A stretch of 64,000 bases of DNA from Occultella gossypii. GTDB taxonomy: Bacteria > Actinomycetota > Actinomycetes > Actinomycetales > Beutenbergiaceae. The stretch spans positions 124,001 to 188,000 of the forward strand of contig NZ_JAGSHT010000020.1 in the NCBI RefSeq assembly GCF_019947135.1, read 5' to 3'. The translations under genes and the position numbers were made by a program. The notes under the pieces were generated by a model. It had not been told where the DNA came from and made no database searches. It worked only from the letters and a program-made list of their open reading frames with translations. Of this stretch, positions 16,330 to 25,667 are shown piece by piece; the stretch's first letter is position 1; each line of letters starts with the position of its first letter.

Positions 16330-16761
16330 TCAGCGGCGCACGTAGTCGACCAGGTGGTCCCGCTCGGCCTGGAGCTCGTCGATGCGGTTCTTCACGATGT
16401 CACCGATGGAGACGATGGCCTTGAGCTCGCCGTCGACGACGACGGGCAGGTGCCGGATCCGCAGGTCGGTCATCCGGCGGGCGAGGTCCTCCAGGTGGTC
16501 CTCGGGCAGGCAGGTCTGCACCTCGACCGTCATCACCTCGGCGACCTGCACCTGCAGCACGGCGGGGCCGCGGTGGTGCAGCTCGCGGACCACGTCACGC
16601 TCGGTGACGATGCCGGACACGGAGCGCCCGCCGTCCTCGGAGACCACCAGGGCTCCGATGTGGTGCTCGTCCAGCTGCGCGAGAAGGTCGGCCACGGTGG
16701 CATCCGGCCGGATCGTGACCACGGCCGCGCCCTTGCGTCGAATCACCTCTGAGATACGCAT
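16330..16761 (-). CDS. CBS-domain pair protein
   Basis: A 143-residue cytoplasmic protein made of two CBS motifs (about 8-65 and 75-132; VSEDGGRSVSGIVTERDVVREL and RIRHLPVVVDGELKAIVSIGDIV), which form a Bateman module that binds adenine nucleotides. The short C-terminal helix (DELQAERDHLVDYVRR) is charged. Stand-alone pairs of this type are often involved in nucleotide sensing or act as IMPDH-like regulators; the target here is unknown. The ATG at 16761 has TATCGT (16772-16767) 5 nt upstream and a perfect CRP-type site just beyond it. Confidence 0.85.
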   Translation of the reverse strand: MRISEVIRRKGAAVVTIRPDATVADLLAQLDEHHIGALVVSEDGGRSVSGIVTERDVVRELHHRGPAVLQVQVAEVMTVEVQTCLPEDHLEDLARRMTDLRIRHLPVVVDGELKAIVSIGDIVKNRIDELQAERDHLVDYVRR

Positions 16762-16766
16762 ACTCC

Positions 16767-16794
16767 ACGATAGCCCGTTGTGACGTTGCTCACA
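16767..16794 (-). promoter_or_regulatory. promoter of CBS gene with CRP/GlxR-type site
   Basis: TGTGA-N6-TCACA (16779-16794) matches the CRP-family consensus exactly. On the minus strand it covers the -35 region of a promoter whose -10 TATCGT (16772-16767) is 5 nt before the ATG at 16761. Actinobacterial CRP homologues such as GlxR and Crp use this consensus. Confidence 0.6.
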
Positions 16795-16837
16795 TGGTGG
16801 AGCAGCGGAGTCACCCGGCGACGGGTGCGCACGGGCG

Positions 16838-17857
16838 TCAGGACGACCCGAAGTGGTCCCAGCCGGAACCGCCCACCGGCGCAGCCGCGCCGTCGAGCGT
16901 GACCCGGGCTCCGCCGTCGGGCATTGCCCCGGAGATCCCCTCGTCGTCACCGTCCACGGCCGGACCGACCACGCCGATTCGGCGGAATCCCGCCGGATAC
17001 GACGCCCCGGGCGGGAACGTCGCGACCAGGCCGTGGTCCTCTCCCCCGGTGAGCACCCAGTCGAGCGCACTCGCATCGCACGCCTGAGCGACGACGTCGA
17101 GCTCGTCCAGGGCCGGGCCGAGGTCGCGGGTGCGGAGGTCGACGGACACGCCGGAGGCACGGGCGATCCGACCGAGGTCCTTCAGGAGCCCGTCGCTGAC
17201 GTCCATCATGGCGTTCGCCCCGGCGGCGGCCGCCGCGGGGCCGTCCGTGAGCGGCGGGTCGGGGCGCCGGTACGCGCGCACGAAGGCGGCGTGCTCGGCC
17301 GAGCCGTCGCCCGCCGCCGGACCCTGCCCGCGGAGCAGTTCGAGGCCGGCCGCGGAGTGCCCGAGCACCCCGGAGTGCACCACGACGTCGCCGGGCCGGG
17401 CGCCCGAGCGCAGCACCGGCGCGCGGCCGGCCAGGTCGCCGTGCACGGTGACGGCCGCGATGATCGCCGGCCCGCCGGACAGGTCACCACCGACGACACC
17501 CACTCCGTGTGGGCCGCACGCCTGCGCGAGACCGTCGGCGAGGTCGAGCACCCAGTCCACCTCGACGTCGTCGGGCAGCACCAGCGAGACCACGAGGGAG
17601 GTTGGCCGGGCACCCATGGCGGCCACGTCGGCGAGGTTCTGCATGGCGGCCCGCCAGCCGACGTCCGCCCCGGTGCTCCAGGCACGGATGAAGTGGCGCT
17701 CCTCGACGAGCACGTCGGTGCTGACCACGAAGCGGCCGTCGGCGGCGCGGATCACGGCCGCGTCGTCGCCGGGGCCGAGCAGGGTGTCGGTGCCGGCCGG
17801 GAGCCGGGGAACGATCCGGGCGAGCAGCTGTTCCTCGGACAACTCACCCACGCGCAT
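16838..17857 (-). CDS. thiL: thiamine-phosphate kinase ThiL
   Basis: Phosphorylates thiamine monophosphate to thiamine diphosphate, the last step of cofactor synthesis. The 339-residue protein has the PurM-like fold: LLGPGDDAAVI near residue 25, STDVLVEERHF, QNLADVAAMGARP, GGDLSGG and MMDVSDGLLKDL for Mg/ATP, and TGGEDHGLVATFP. The ATG at 17857 was chosen: TAACCT (17870-17865) is 7 nt upstream, and the longer frame starts inside the promoter. It is divergent from the DUF3515 gene, a conserved pairing in Actinobacteria. Confidence 0.94.
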   Translation of the reverse strand: MRVGELSEEQLLARIVPRLPAGTDTLLGPGDDAAVIRAADGRFVVSTDVLVEERHFIRAWSTGADVGWRAAMQNLADVAAMGARPTSLVVSLVLPDDVEVDWVLDLADGLAQACGPHGVGVVGGDLSGGPAIIAAVTVHGDLAGRAPVLRSGARPGDVVVHSGVLGHSAAGLELLRGQGPAAGDGSAEHAAFVRAYRRPDPPLTDGPAAAAAGANAMMDVSDGLLKDLGRIARASGVSVDLRTRDLGPALDELDVVAQACDASALDWVLTGGEDHGLVATFPPGASYPAGFRRIGVVGPAVDGDDEGISGAMPDGGARVTLDGAAAPVGGSGWDHFGSS

Positions 17858-17951
17858 GAAGGCGAGGTTAGCCCGGCGGCGCCGCTCGGGCCGCATCGGG
17901 GTGCTCCGGCCGGGTGCGGGTGGGGCACCCGAACGCGGCTACCGTGAGGGG

Positions 17952-18524
17952 GTGAGTTCGACGCACCCTCGCCCACCCAGCGGTTCCGCACCGCGCCGCA
18001 CCCGTCGGGGCCCTCGCGGTGCTCGCGATGCCGGCTCGACCGCGGCCCTGGCGCTGGTCGGTGCCGCGCTCCTCGCAGGGTGCGCCACCCCGGCGACGGT
18101 GGAGCCGGCTCCGAGCGCGAGCGAACCGGTCTGCGCGGACGTGCTGATCGCCCTCCCCGACACCCTGGCCGGTGCCGACCGCCGATCCACCACGTCGCAG
18201 GCCTCGCGCGCGTGGGGAGACCCGGCGATCACCCTCCGGTGCGGCGTCACGCCGCCGGGACCGACCACCGACCGGTGCATCACGGCCGAGGCCGCGGACG
18301 GCACCACGGTCGACTGGGTGGTCGCCGAGCTCGCCGAGGACGACACCGGCTCGGAGTCGGGCTCGTGGACGTTCACCAGCTACGGGCGGAGCCCGGCGAT
18401 CGAGGTCGTGGTGCCCGTCGAGTACGCGGGTGAGGACGCGACCTCGGTGCTCATCTCGCTCAACGGTGCGGTCTCGGTGATCCCGCAGACGCGCGCCTGC
18501 ATCGGATCCGAGGACCTGCTGTAA
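17952..18524 (+). CDS. DUF3515-family lipoprotein
   Basis: A 190-residue predicted lipoprotein. A basic N-terminus is followed by a hydrophobic stretch and the lipobox LLAGC at about residue 42. The exported domain contains CADVLIALPDTLAGADRRST, WGDPAITLRCGV and VDWVVAELAED, typical of DUF3515 proteins adjacent to ddl and thiL in Actinobacteria. Four conserved-looking Cys may form disulfides. The function is unknown; the genomic context suggests a cell-wall role. The GTG at 17952 has TACCGT (17940-17945) 6 nt upstream. Confidence 0.85.
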   Translation: MSSTHPRPPSGSAPRRTRRGPRGARDAGSTAALALVGAALLAGCATPATVEPAPSASEPVCADVLIALPDTLAGADRRSTTSQASRAWGDPAITLRCGVTPPGPTTDRCITAEAADGTTVDWVVAELAEDDTGSESGSWTFTSYGRSPAIEVVVPVEYAGEDATSVLISLNGAVSVIPQTRACIGSEDLL

Positions 18525-18550
18525 AGGTCGCTTGACACGCCCTCCTCGCG

Positions 18551-18580
18551 TGAAGCACACTTGACGTCAAGCATGCTTCA
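18551..18580. promoter_or_regulatory. 30-bp nested palindrome, probable XRE operator
   Basis: Outer arms TGAAGCA (18551-18557) and TGCTTCA (18574-18580) flank a perfect palindrome, CTTGACGTCAAG (18560-18571). A second palindrome, AAGCATGCTT (18569-18578), overlaps it. A TTGACA (18532-18537) lies just upstream. It precedes the membrane protein/XRE pair by about 23 nt and is the likely autoregulatory site. Confidence 0.55.
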
Positions 18581-18603
18581 CACATCGCACGTCGGGAGAC
18601 CCC

Positions 18604-19005
18604 ATGTTCGCTCGCTGGACCCTCACCATCGCCTTCGCGCTCGTCGTCGCGGCCCTCATCGGGGCGGTCGCCTCGGTGTTCAACCCGGAGGCGCCGCTGG
18701 TCACCGGGCTGGTCTTCGCGGCAGCCACTCTCGGCCCGGCCGGTGCGCTCGGCTGGTTCCTGTTCGTGAGCCCGAAGACCGTGACACCGGATCCCAACGC
18801 CGAGGACAACGTCGAGAACACCTGGCTGGAGAAGGCCGCGTCCGCGGCGTTCGTGGACCTGCTCGTGCTGCTCTCGATCGCGCTGGCCGTGGTCTCGGTC
18901 TCGGGCCGGTCCCCGGACCCGCAACTCCTGCTCCTCGGGGCCGTGGTGGTCGCCATGTGCGACGTCGCGATCCGGTACGTCGTGACCGCCCGCCGGGAGC
19001 GCTGA
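18604..19005 (+). CDS. small membrane protein paired with XRE regulator
   Basis: A 133-residue protein with four hydrophobic segments: about residues 5-27, 35-55, 80-100 and 105-125. No catalytic motif is visible. A short acidic loop (TPDPNAEDNVENTW) separates the second and third segments. The ATG has GGGAG upstream. The XRE regulator starts 3 nt after the stop, so the two form a unit; membrane-protein/short-XRE pairs of this kind are common in Gram-positives and often have unknown function. Confidence 0.7.
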   Translation: MFARWTLTIAFALVVAALIGAVASVFNPEAPLVTGLVFAAATLGPAGALGWFLFVSPKTVTPDPNAEDNVENTWLEKAASAAFVDLLVLLSIALAVVSVSGRSPDPQLLLLGAVVVAMCDVAIRYVVTARRER

Positions 19006-19008
19006 GCC

Positions 19009-19203
19009 GTGCGCAACTCCCTCACCGAACGCCGCGCCGAACGCGGCTGGTCCCAGGCGGAGCTCGCGGAGCGCCTCGGCGTCTCGCGACAGACGATCAT
19101 CTCGATCGAGAAGGGCCGCTTCGACCCCAGCCTGCCGCTCGCGTTCCGGCTCGCCCGCGAGTTCGGCACCTCGATCGAGGACCTGTTCGACCCGGAGCCC
19201 TGA
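19009..19203 (+). CDS. short XRE-family regulator
   Basis: A 64-residue protein that is almost entirely a helix-turn-helix: RAERGWSQAELAERLGVSRQTIISIEKGRFDPSLPLAFRLAREF, ending IEDLFDPEP. This is the compact Cro-like type usually encoded with a small membrane protein. The GTG start at 19009 is coupled to the preceding gene. The 30-bp palindrome upstream of the pair is the likely binding site. Confidence 0.85.
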   Translation: MRNSLTERRAERGWSQAELAERLGVSRQTIISIEKGRFDPSLPLAFRLAREFGTSIEDLFDPEP

Positions 19204-19207
19204 CGCC

Positions 19208-20335
<1,128 letters not shown>

Positions 20336-20422
20336 CGTCGAGGGTACAGGCGTACCAAGGGCCCGACGGCGGAGCGCGCCGTGGTCTGCGTGCGCCGGGT
20401 CGGTCGGTGGCCGGGCCGGGCC

Positions 20423-20482
20423 GGGTCCGGCCGGGCCGGGTCCGGCCGGTCCGGGTCCAGCCGGTCCGGGTCCAGCCGGTCC
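20423..20482. repeat. 15-bp GC-rich tandem repeat (four units)
   Basis: Four tandem units of the type GGGTCCRGCCGGKCC occupy 20423-20482, with partial units on both sides (20413-20422 and 20483-20489). They lie in the divergent promoter region between ddl and the PLP-enzyme gene. The unit is a multiple of three but no real coding frame uses it. Confidence 0.85.
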
Positions 20483-20544
20483 GGGTACCGAACGGCGACG
20501 GACCCGGAGCCGGCGAGCGGCCGTGATGGTTCTACCCTGAATCC

Positions 20545-21795
20545 GTGACCGACGCATCCGCCACCCCGCCCGAGCCCACCGACCACCCCGAGGGCCTGCA
20601 TCCCGAGACGGTGGTCGTCTCGGCGGGCCGGCCGCAGCGCACCGAGCAGGCGCCGGTCAACCCGCCGATCGTGCTCTCGTCCACCTACATCAGCACCGGG
20701 GAGCCCGGCCCGGGTGACCTGATCTACGCCCGCTCCGGCACCGAGACGTGGCTGCCGTTCGAGGAGGCCATCGCGAAGCTGGAGGGCGCCGAGTTGCCGG
20801 GGCTGCTGTTCGGATCCGGGATGGCCGCCGTCACCGCGGCCCTGAGCCTGGTGCCGGTGGGCGGCGAGCTGATCGTCCCCCGGCACGGCTACCACGCCTC
20901 GCTCGTGGCCGCACGTGACCTGACGGCGCGCTCCGGGGTGCGGGTCACCGAGGTCGCCATCGAGGACACCGGCGCCGCGGTCGCCGCCGTGCGGGCCGCC
21001 GCCCGTCGCCTGTCCGGCGAGGGCGCCGGTGCCGCCGTGCCCACCGGCGCTGCCGGACGGGTGGGGCCAGTGCTCTGGCTCGAGACCCCCACGAACCCGA
21101 TGCTCGAGGTCGCGGACCTGCCTGCTCTGGTGGCTGCCACCCATGACGTGGGCGGCCTGGTGCTCGTGGACAACACGTTCGCCACCCCGCTCGGCCAGCG
21201 GCCGCTGAGCCACGGTGCGGACGTCGTGGTGCACTCGGTCACGAAGTACCTCTCCGGCCACTCCGACGTGGTCCTCGGCGCGGTCGTCACCGACGATCCG
21301 GCGCTGCACGGCGCGCTGCTGGACCGGCGCAGCCTCGGCGGTGCGATCGCCGGGCCGTTCGAGGCGTGGCTGGCCCTGCGCGGGCTGCGCACCCTGGCCC
21401 TGCGGGTCGAACGCTCACAGGCCACGGCCGCGGATCTCGCCGAGCGCCTGTCCGGGCATCCGCACGTCGTGGCGGTCTCCTACCCCGGTCTGACCACGCA
21501 CCCCCAGCACGAGCGGGCCGCTATCCAGATGAACGGCTTCGGCTCGATCCTGACGTTGCGGCCGGTCGGCGGTGCCGCGGGCGCCGATGCGCTCACTCGT
21601 GCGGTGCGGCTCTGGGTGCCGGCCACGAGCCTCGGCGGGGTCGAGTCCTCACTTGAGCGCCGCCGTCGACTCGGCGCCGAGGCGCCCACCGTGCCCGAGG
21701 ACCTGCTCCGGCTCTCCGTCGGCATCGAACACGCCGACGACCTGTTCGCAGACCTGGAGCAGGCCCTGGCGGTCGCCGCCACGTACGCTGGGTGA
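20545..21795 (+). CDS. PLP-dependent transsulfuration-type enzyme (Cys/Met metabolism family)
   Basis: A 416-residue fold-type I PLP enzyme like cystathionine gamma-synthase/lyase and methionine gamma-lyase. YARSGTETWLPFEEAIAKLEGAE and LLFGSGMAAVTAAL bind the cofactor phosphate; VDNTFATP contains the Asp that pairs with the PLP nitrogen; SVTKYLSGHSDVVLG contains the Schiff-base Lys; SLGGVESSLERR is the C-terminal carboxylate clamp. Which reaction it performs cannot be told from sequence. The GTG at 20545 has TACCCT 6 nt upstream. Confidence 0.85.
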   Translation: MTDASATPPEPTDHPEGLHPETVVVSAGRPQRTEQAPVNPPIVLSSTYISTGEPGPGDLIYARSGTETWLPFEEAIAKLEGAELPGLLFGSGMAAVTAALSLVPVGGELIVPRHGYHASLVAARDLTARSGVRVTEVAIEDTGAAVAAVRAAARRLSGEGAGAAVPTGAAGRVGPVLWLETPTNPMLEVADLPALVAATHDVGGLVLVDNTFATPLGQRPLSHGADVVVHSVTKYLSGHSDVVLGAVVTDDPALHGALLDRRSLGGAIAGPFEAWLALRGLRTLALRVERSQATAADLAERLSGHPHVVAVSYPGLTTHPQHERAAIQMNGFGSILTLRPVGGAAGADALTRAVRLWVPATSLGGVESSLERRRRLGAEAPTVPEDLLRLSVGIEHADDLFADLEQALAVAATYAG

Positions 21796-21822
21796 CCAAG
21801 CGGACCGGACCAGGAGGCCACG

Positions 21823-22491
21823 ATGACGAGAACCCGCCACCTGTTGACCCTGGCGGCCGCCGGCGCGGCCCTCGCGCTCCTGGGCGGATGCACCTCGGGC
21901 CCGGGCGACGACGACCCGACCCCCACCGCCACGACCGCGGAAGAGACGCCGTCGGCCACCGAGACCGCCACCGAACCGAGCCCGAGCGAGACCGGATCGA
22001 CCGCCCCCGGGCACACCGACGACGACATCGACGACCCGCCGCCGTTCCCGGCCGACGCCAGCGAGGACACCGGCGAGCCCGCCGGTGAGCCGGACCTGCT
22101 GCTCGCCGACGTCCGGGCCGCCGAGCACGACGGCTTCGACCGTGTGGTCCTGGAGTTCATCGGCACCGGCACCCCCGGGTGGACGGCCGCCTACACCGAC
22201 CAGGCGGTCGAGGACGGCAGCGGCAACCCGATCGACCTCGAGGGCGACACCGACCTGCAGATCTTCGTCACCAACACCCGCTACCCGAACGAGGGTGAGG
22301 CCGGCTACTACGACGGCCCGCGTCAGTTCGAGCCGGAGGGTGAGGAGGTCGAAGAGGTTCACGTCGCCGGGACGTTCGAGGGTCAGACCCAGGTGGTCCT
22401 GGGCGTCGACACCGCGGGGGCACCGTTCCGGGTGTTCGCGCTCACCGACCCGGTCCGCGTGGTCCTGGACGTGCAGCACGTCGACGACTAG
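21823..22491 (+). CDS. AMIN-like domain lipoprotein
   Basis: A 222-residue predicted lipoprotein with signal peptide and lipobox LLGGC at about residue 25. A low-complexity Thr/Glu/Pro/Asp linker (about 28-90) precedes a domain with FDRVVLEFIGTGTPGW and DPVRVVLDVQHVDD, characteristic of actinobacterial AMIN-like domains, which are thought to bind cell-wall polymers. AGGAGG lies just upstream of the ATG. It is 28 nt after the PLP-enzyme gene, so co-transcription is possible. Confidence 0.8.
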   Translation: MTRTRHLLTLAAAGAALALLGGCTSGPGDDDPTPTATTAEETPSATETATEPSPSETGSTAPGHTDDDIDDPPPFPADASEDTGEPAGEPDLLLADVRAAEHDGFDRVVLEFIGTGTPGWTAAYTDQAVEDGSGNPIDLEGDTDLQIFVTNTRYPNEGEAGYYDGPRQFEPEGEEVEEVHVAGTFEGQTQVVLGVDTAGAPFRVFALTDPVRVVLDVQHVDD

Positions 22492-22497
22492 GGCCGG

Positions 22498-23220
22498 CTA
22501 TTGCGCGAAACCGGCCTGCGGGTCCGGGCGCCAGACGAACGGCTCCGTGGGCGGGGTCTCGTCGCGGATGGTCACCAGCAGTGCGGTGATCGCGGCCATG
22601 ATGCGGTCCGTCGCCTCGCGCACGGCCGCGGGGTCCTCGGCGCGCCCGGCCAGGTCGCCGAGGTCGACGGGCGGGCCGGCCACCACCTGCACCGGGCGGC
22701 GCACCACCGGCCGGATCATCGACGCGTGCCGGGCCATCACCTCGTGCGCGCCCCACTGCGCGATCGGCACCACGGGCACGCCGGTGGTCAGGGCCATCCT
22801 GGCCACCCCGGTCTTCGCGCGCATCGGCCACAGCTCCGGGTCCCGGGTGAGGGTGCCCTCGGGGAACACCGACACGCACTCCCCCGCGGCGAGCGCCGAG
22901 GCGGCCGCCGTCAGCGACGCGGCGGCCGAGCCGGTACCGCGGTGCACCGGGATGTACCCGACCGAGCGCAGCAGTGGCCCGAGCAGCGGCACCCGGAACA
23001 GGGACGCCTTCGAGAGCACCTTCGGGTAGCAGCCGGCCTTCGTGAGGAAGTCCAGGAGGGTCAGCGGGTCGAAGTTCGTGACGTGGTTCGCGGCGGCGAT
23101 GAACCCGCCGTCGGGCAGGTGTTCGGTGCCGCGGTGGGTCGGCTTCGTCAGCACACGCACCAACGGACGGGCGATGGCGACCGCGACCCGGTAGGACGTC
23201 GGCGCAGGGGGTCGGGGCAC
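22498..23220 (-). CDS. plsC: 1-acyl-sn-glycerol-3-phosphate acyltransferase family protein
   Basis: Transfers an acyl chain to lysophosphatidic acid in phospholipid synthesis at the cytoplasmic membrane. The 240-residue protein has the HX4D motif in NHVTNFD near residue 45, the FPEGT substrate motif near 120, and VPIAQWG. It starts with GTG at 23220 preceded by TACGAT (23232-23227), 6 nt away. In related genomes plsC and gpsA are adjacent in this block; here plsC remains and gpsA is missing. The gene symbol is by family; a role as a lyso-lipid acyltransferase is also possible. Confidence 0.85.
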   Translation of the reverse strand: MPRPPAPTSYRVAVAIARPLVRVLTKPTHRGTEHLPDGGFIAAANHVTNFDPLTLLDFLTKAGCYPKVLSKASLFRVPLLGPLLRSVGYIPVHRGTGSAAASLTAAASALAAGECVSVFPEGTLTRDPELWPMRAKTGVARMALTTGVPVVPIAQWGAHEVMARHASMIRPVVRRPVQVVAGPPVDLGDLAGRAEDPAAVREATDRIMAAITALLVTIRDETPPTEPFVWRPDPQAGFAQ

Positions 23221-23344
23221 GCACCGATCGTAGGGGCTGGGCCGGGTGCCTGCCCGACGGCGGAGCCCGGCTCCCGTAGGCCGGTCGCCACGGCCCGTGG
23301 CCGGGGCGGGCACCAATGTCGGCGGTCGGTGGCAGGCTGTCCAG

Positions 23345-23728
23345 GTGGCGACCGCAGACCGACCCGACGTACCCGCCGAGTGGCTCGACCGACTGGACCG
23401 GATCATGGCGGGGCTTCCCCGCGCGCACCTGGAGTCGGCCTGGGTGGGCATGCGGTGGCGGGTCGGTGGGGCGACGATCGCGCACGTGTTCGGCGGCGAG
23501 GACGGGCTGTTCCGCATCACGTTCCGCGCCGAACCGGAGGAGGTGTTCGCCCTGGAGCACATGGGGCCGCCGTACTTCCGCACGGACTGGGGGCCCAACG
23601 TCGTCGGCATGCTCCTGGACTCCAGCACCGACTGGGACGAGCTCGCCGAGATGCTCACCGACTCCTACCGGATCCAGGCGCCGGCCCGGCTGGCCGAGCA
23701 GGTCCCACAGCCCGGTTCGCCGGGCTAG
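23345..23728 (+). CDS. MmcQ/YjbR-family protein
   Basis: A 127-residue soluble protein. The pattern WVGMRWRVGGATIAHVFGGEDGLFRITF, then YFRTDWGPNVVGMLLDSSTDWDELAEMLTDSYRIQAPARL, is typical of the YjbR fold, a CyaY-like domain proposed to bind DNA but of unproven function. The GTG at 23345 was chosen because upstream sequence to 23246 codes for an unlikely Arg/Pro-rich extension. The stop overlaps the convergent response-regulator stop (CTAG). A second YjbR gene lies at 43768. Confidence 0.7.
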   Translation: MATADRPDVPAEWLDRLDRIMAGLPRAHLESAWVGMRWRVGGATIAHVFGGEDGLFRITFRAEPEEVFALEHMGPPYFRTDWGPNVVGMLLDSSTDWDELAEMLTDSYRIQAPARLAEQVPQPGSPG

Positions 23729-24333
23729 ATCCAGCCCCGGGCGCGCGCCAGGCGGGCGGCCTCGTGCCGGTTCCCGACGCCCAGCTTGGTGGCGGCTGCG
23801 GACAGGTAGTTGCGCACCGTGCCCGGGGACAGCGAGGCGCGGGTGGCGATCTCCTCCACCGGTGCGCCGTCGGCGGCGAGCTCGAGCACGTCGGCCTCGC
23901 GGGCGGTCAGTGGGCTCGCACCCGCCGCGATGGCGTCGGCGGCCAGTTCCGGATCGACGTACCGGCCGCCGTCGTGCACCTGCCGGATCACGTCCGCGAG
24001 CACCTTCGCGGACGCGGTCTTCGGCAGGAAGCCGCGCACGCCCGCCTCGAGCGCCTTCTTCAGGTAGCCGGGGCGCCCATGACTGGTGACGATGATGCAC
24101 CGGCACCCGGGCACGTCGACGGCGAGGCGCTGGGCCACCTCGATGCCGTCGAGTCCCGGCATCTGCAGGTCCAGCACCGCGACGTCCGGGGTGAACCGGG
24201 CACCGGCGGCCACGGCCTCGGGTCCGGAGGCAGCCTGCGCGATCACCTCGAGGTCATCCTCCATGCCCAGCATCATGGCCAGGGCGTCGCGGATGAGGTT
24301 CTCGTCGTCGGCGAGCAGCAGCCGGATGCTCAC
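23725..24333 (-). CDS. NarL/LuxR-family response regulator (module 1)
   Basis: A 202-residue response regulator. The receiver domain has acidic ADDEN, phospho-acceptor Asp in VAVLDLQMPGLDG at about residue 54, and the conserved Thr and Lys (IIVTSHG, LPKTAS). The C-terminal LuxR HTH is TAREADVLELAADGAPVEEIATRASLSPGTVRNYLS. It starts with GTG overlapping the kinase stop (GTGA). It is the last gene of an ABC-permease-kinase-regulator operon and probably controls that operon. Confidence 0.9.
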   Translation of the reverse strand: MSIRLLLADDENLIRDALAMMLGMEDDLEVIAQAASGPEAVAAGARFTPDVAVLDLQMPGLDGIEVAQRLAVDVPGCRCIIVTSHGRPGYLKKALEAGVRGFLPKTASAKVLADVIRQVHDGGRYVDPELAADAIAAGASPLTAREADVLELAADGAPVEEIATRASLSPGTVRNYLSAAATKLGVGNRHEAARLARARGWI

Positions 24334-25667
24334 GTGGTGACTCCAGGGGTCGGTTGGGTGGTGAGGGCCGACGCGGTGGTGCCGGAGTCGAGCGGCACCG
24401 CGGCCGTCAGCGTGAACTGGGCCTGGTCCCGGTGCACCTCGAGCGTGCCACCGACGGTCGCGAGACGCTCCCGCAGTCCGTTCAGCCCGGAACCGGCCCG
24501 GGCCGCAGCGGCGGTGCGGGCACCGTCGTTGCTGATACTCAGGGTGGCGGCTCCCGCGCCGGCGCGCAGCTCGATCACGCACCGCTTGGCGTCCGCGTGC
24601 CGCACCACGTTGGTGACCGCCTCCCGGACCACCCACGCGAGTGCCTCCTGCGCTCGGGGTGGGAGGGCCGTGGCCTCCCCCGCGACGAGCACCTCCACCC
24701 CGGCCGACCGGAGGATCTCGCGGGCACCGGCGAGCTCGGTGGGCAGGTCCGCGGCGCGGTAGCCGTCCACGACGGCACGGACCTCCCGGAGGGCGTCCTG
24801 GGCGATCCGACGCACCTCGAGCATCTGCTCCGGCGCCCGGTCGTCGCCCCGGCGGGCGAGTTCGGCGGCGAGTTCGCTCTTGACCGCCACCGTGGACAGG
24901 GTGCGGCCGAACACGTCATGCAGGTCGCGGGAGAACCGCAGGCGCTCCTCGGCGACGGCGAGCCGGGCATCGACCGCCCGGCGCTGCTCCTGCTCCCAGA
25001 CCACGCCGATCATCCACACCGAGACCCGGAACGAGAGCGCGGCCCCGGCGGCGATGAGCGCCGTCGTGATCACCGGCACGGTTGCCTGGACGAGCGTGCC
25101 GCCGGCCACCAGCGCGGCAATGGCCGCGGTCAGGGGCACCGCCAGTGTGGCCAGCATCAGCCTTCCTGTGGTCAGCAGCGGCGAGAGCGCGAGGATCGCC
25201 ACCACGGGGGCGATGGCCGCCACGTTCCCGGTCACGATCGGGTCGGGGTTGCGCCCCCCGTTCGCCCACGCGATCGCGACGACGGTTGCGACGATCGTGA
25301 CAGCGCCGAGGAGCCAGACCTCCCGCCGTGCACTTGCCGCTCGGCCGAGGTAGACCTCCAGGGTGCTCCGGGTGGTCGCGATCGCCACGCCGCAGTGCAC
25401 GATCGAGACCACCACGAAGGCCAGTGCGCCGGCTCCCGTGTACTCGGTGGCGCCGGCGAGGAGGCCGAGCGCGAGGAACGGCTCGAAGGCGAGGATGATG
25501 TACAGGGTCCAGCGGTTGTAGGTCTCGAACCGCTGTGGGTTGCTGGCCCGGGACCAGCCGGCCAGCCCGGTGGCACCGGTCGTCGCGGGAGCACGGTTCA
25601 CGGTCCCCACGCTACCGGCGGTCGCCGCGACCGGCGTTGTCGCAACCGGGTGGCCGGCAGGAGTCAC
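24330..25667 (-). CDS. sensor histidine kinase, NarL type (module 1)
   Basis: A 445-residue membrane kinase. About six hydrophobic segments span residues 45-210, followed by HisKA_3 with the phospho-accepting His in SRDLHDVFGRTLS near residue 255 and an HATPase domain (REAVTNVVRHADAKR, GSGLNGLRERL). The GTG at 25667 overlaps the permease stop (GTGA) and has GGGAG about 8 nt upstream; a longer start at 25691 would overlap by 28 bp. A DesK-like membrane-embedded sensor with no large extracellular domain. Confidence 0.88.
   Translation of the reverse strand: MTPAGHPVATTPVAATAGSVGTVNRAPATTGATGLAGWSRASNPQRFETYNRWTLYIILAFEPFLALGLLAGATEYTGAGALAFVVVSIVHCGVAIATTRSTLEVYLGRAASARREVWLLGAVTIVATVVAIAWANGGRNPDPIVTGNVAAIAPVVAILALSPLLTTGRLMLATLAVPLTAAIAALVAGGTLVQATVPVITTALIAAGAALSFRVSVWMIGVVWEQEQRRAVDARLAVAEERLRFSRDLHDVFGRTLSTVAVKSELAAELARRGDDRAPEQMLEVRRIAQDALREVRAVVDGYRAADLPTELAGAREILRSAGVEVLVAGEATALPPRAQEALAWVVREAVTNVVRHADAKRCVIELRAGAGAATLSISNDGARTAAAARAGSGLNGLRERLATVGGTLEVHRDQAQFTLTAAVPLDSGTTASALTTQPTPGVTT

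Noticed and set aside
20336-20557. N-terminal extension of Ddl with Pro-Gly-Pro-Ala repeats
   Set aside because: It only translates the 15-bp intergenic repeat and overlaps the divergent PLP-enzyme start; family N-termini begin at MMNEPSP.
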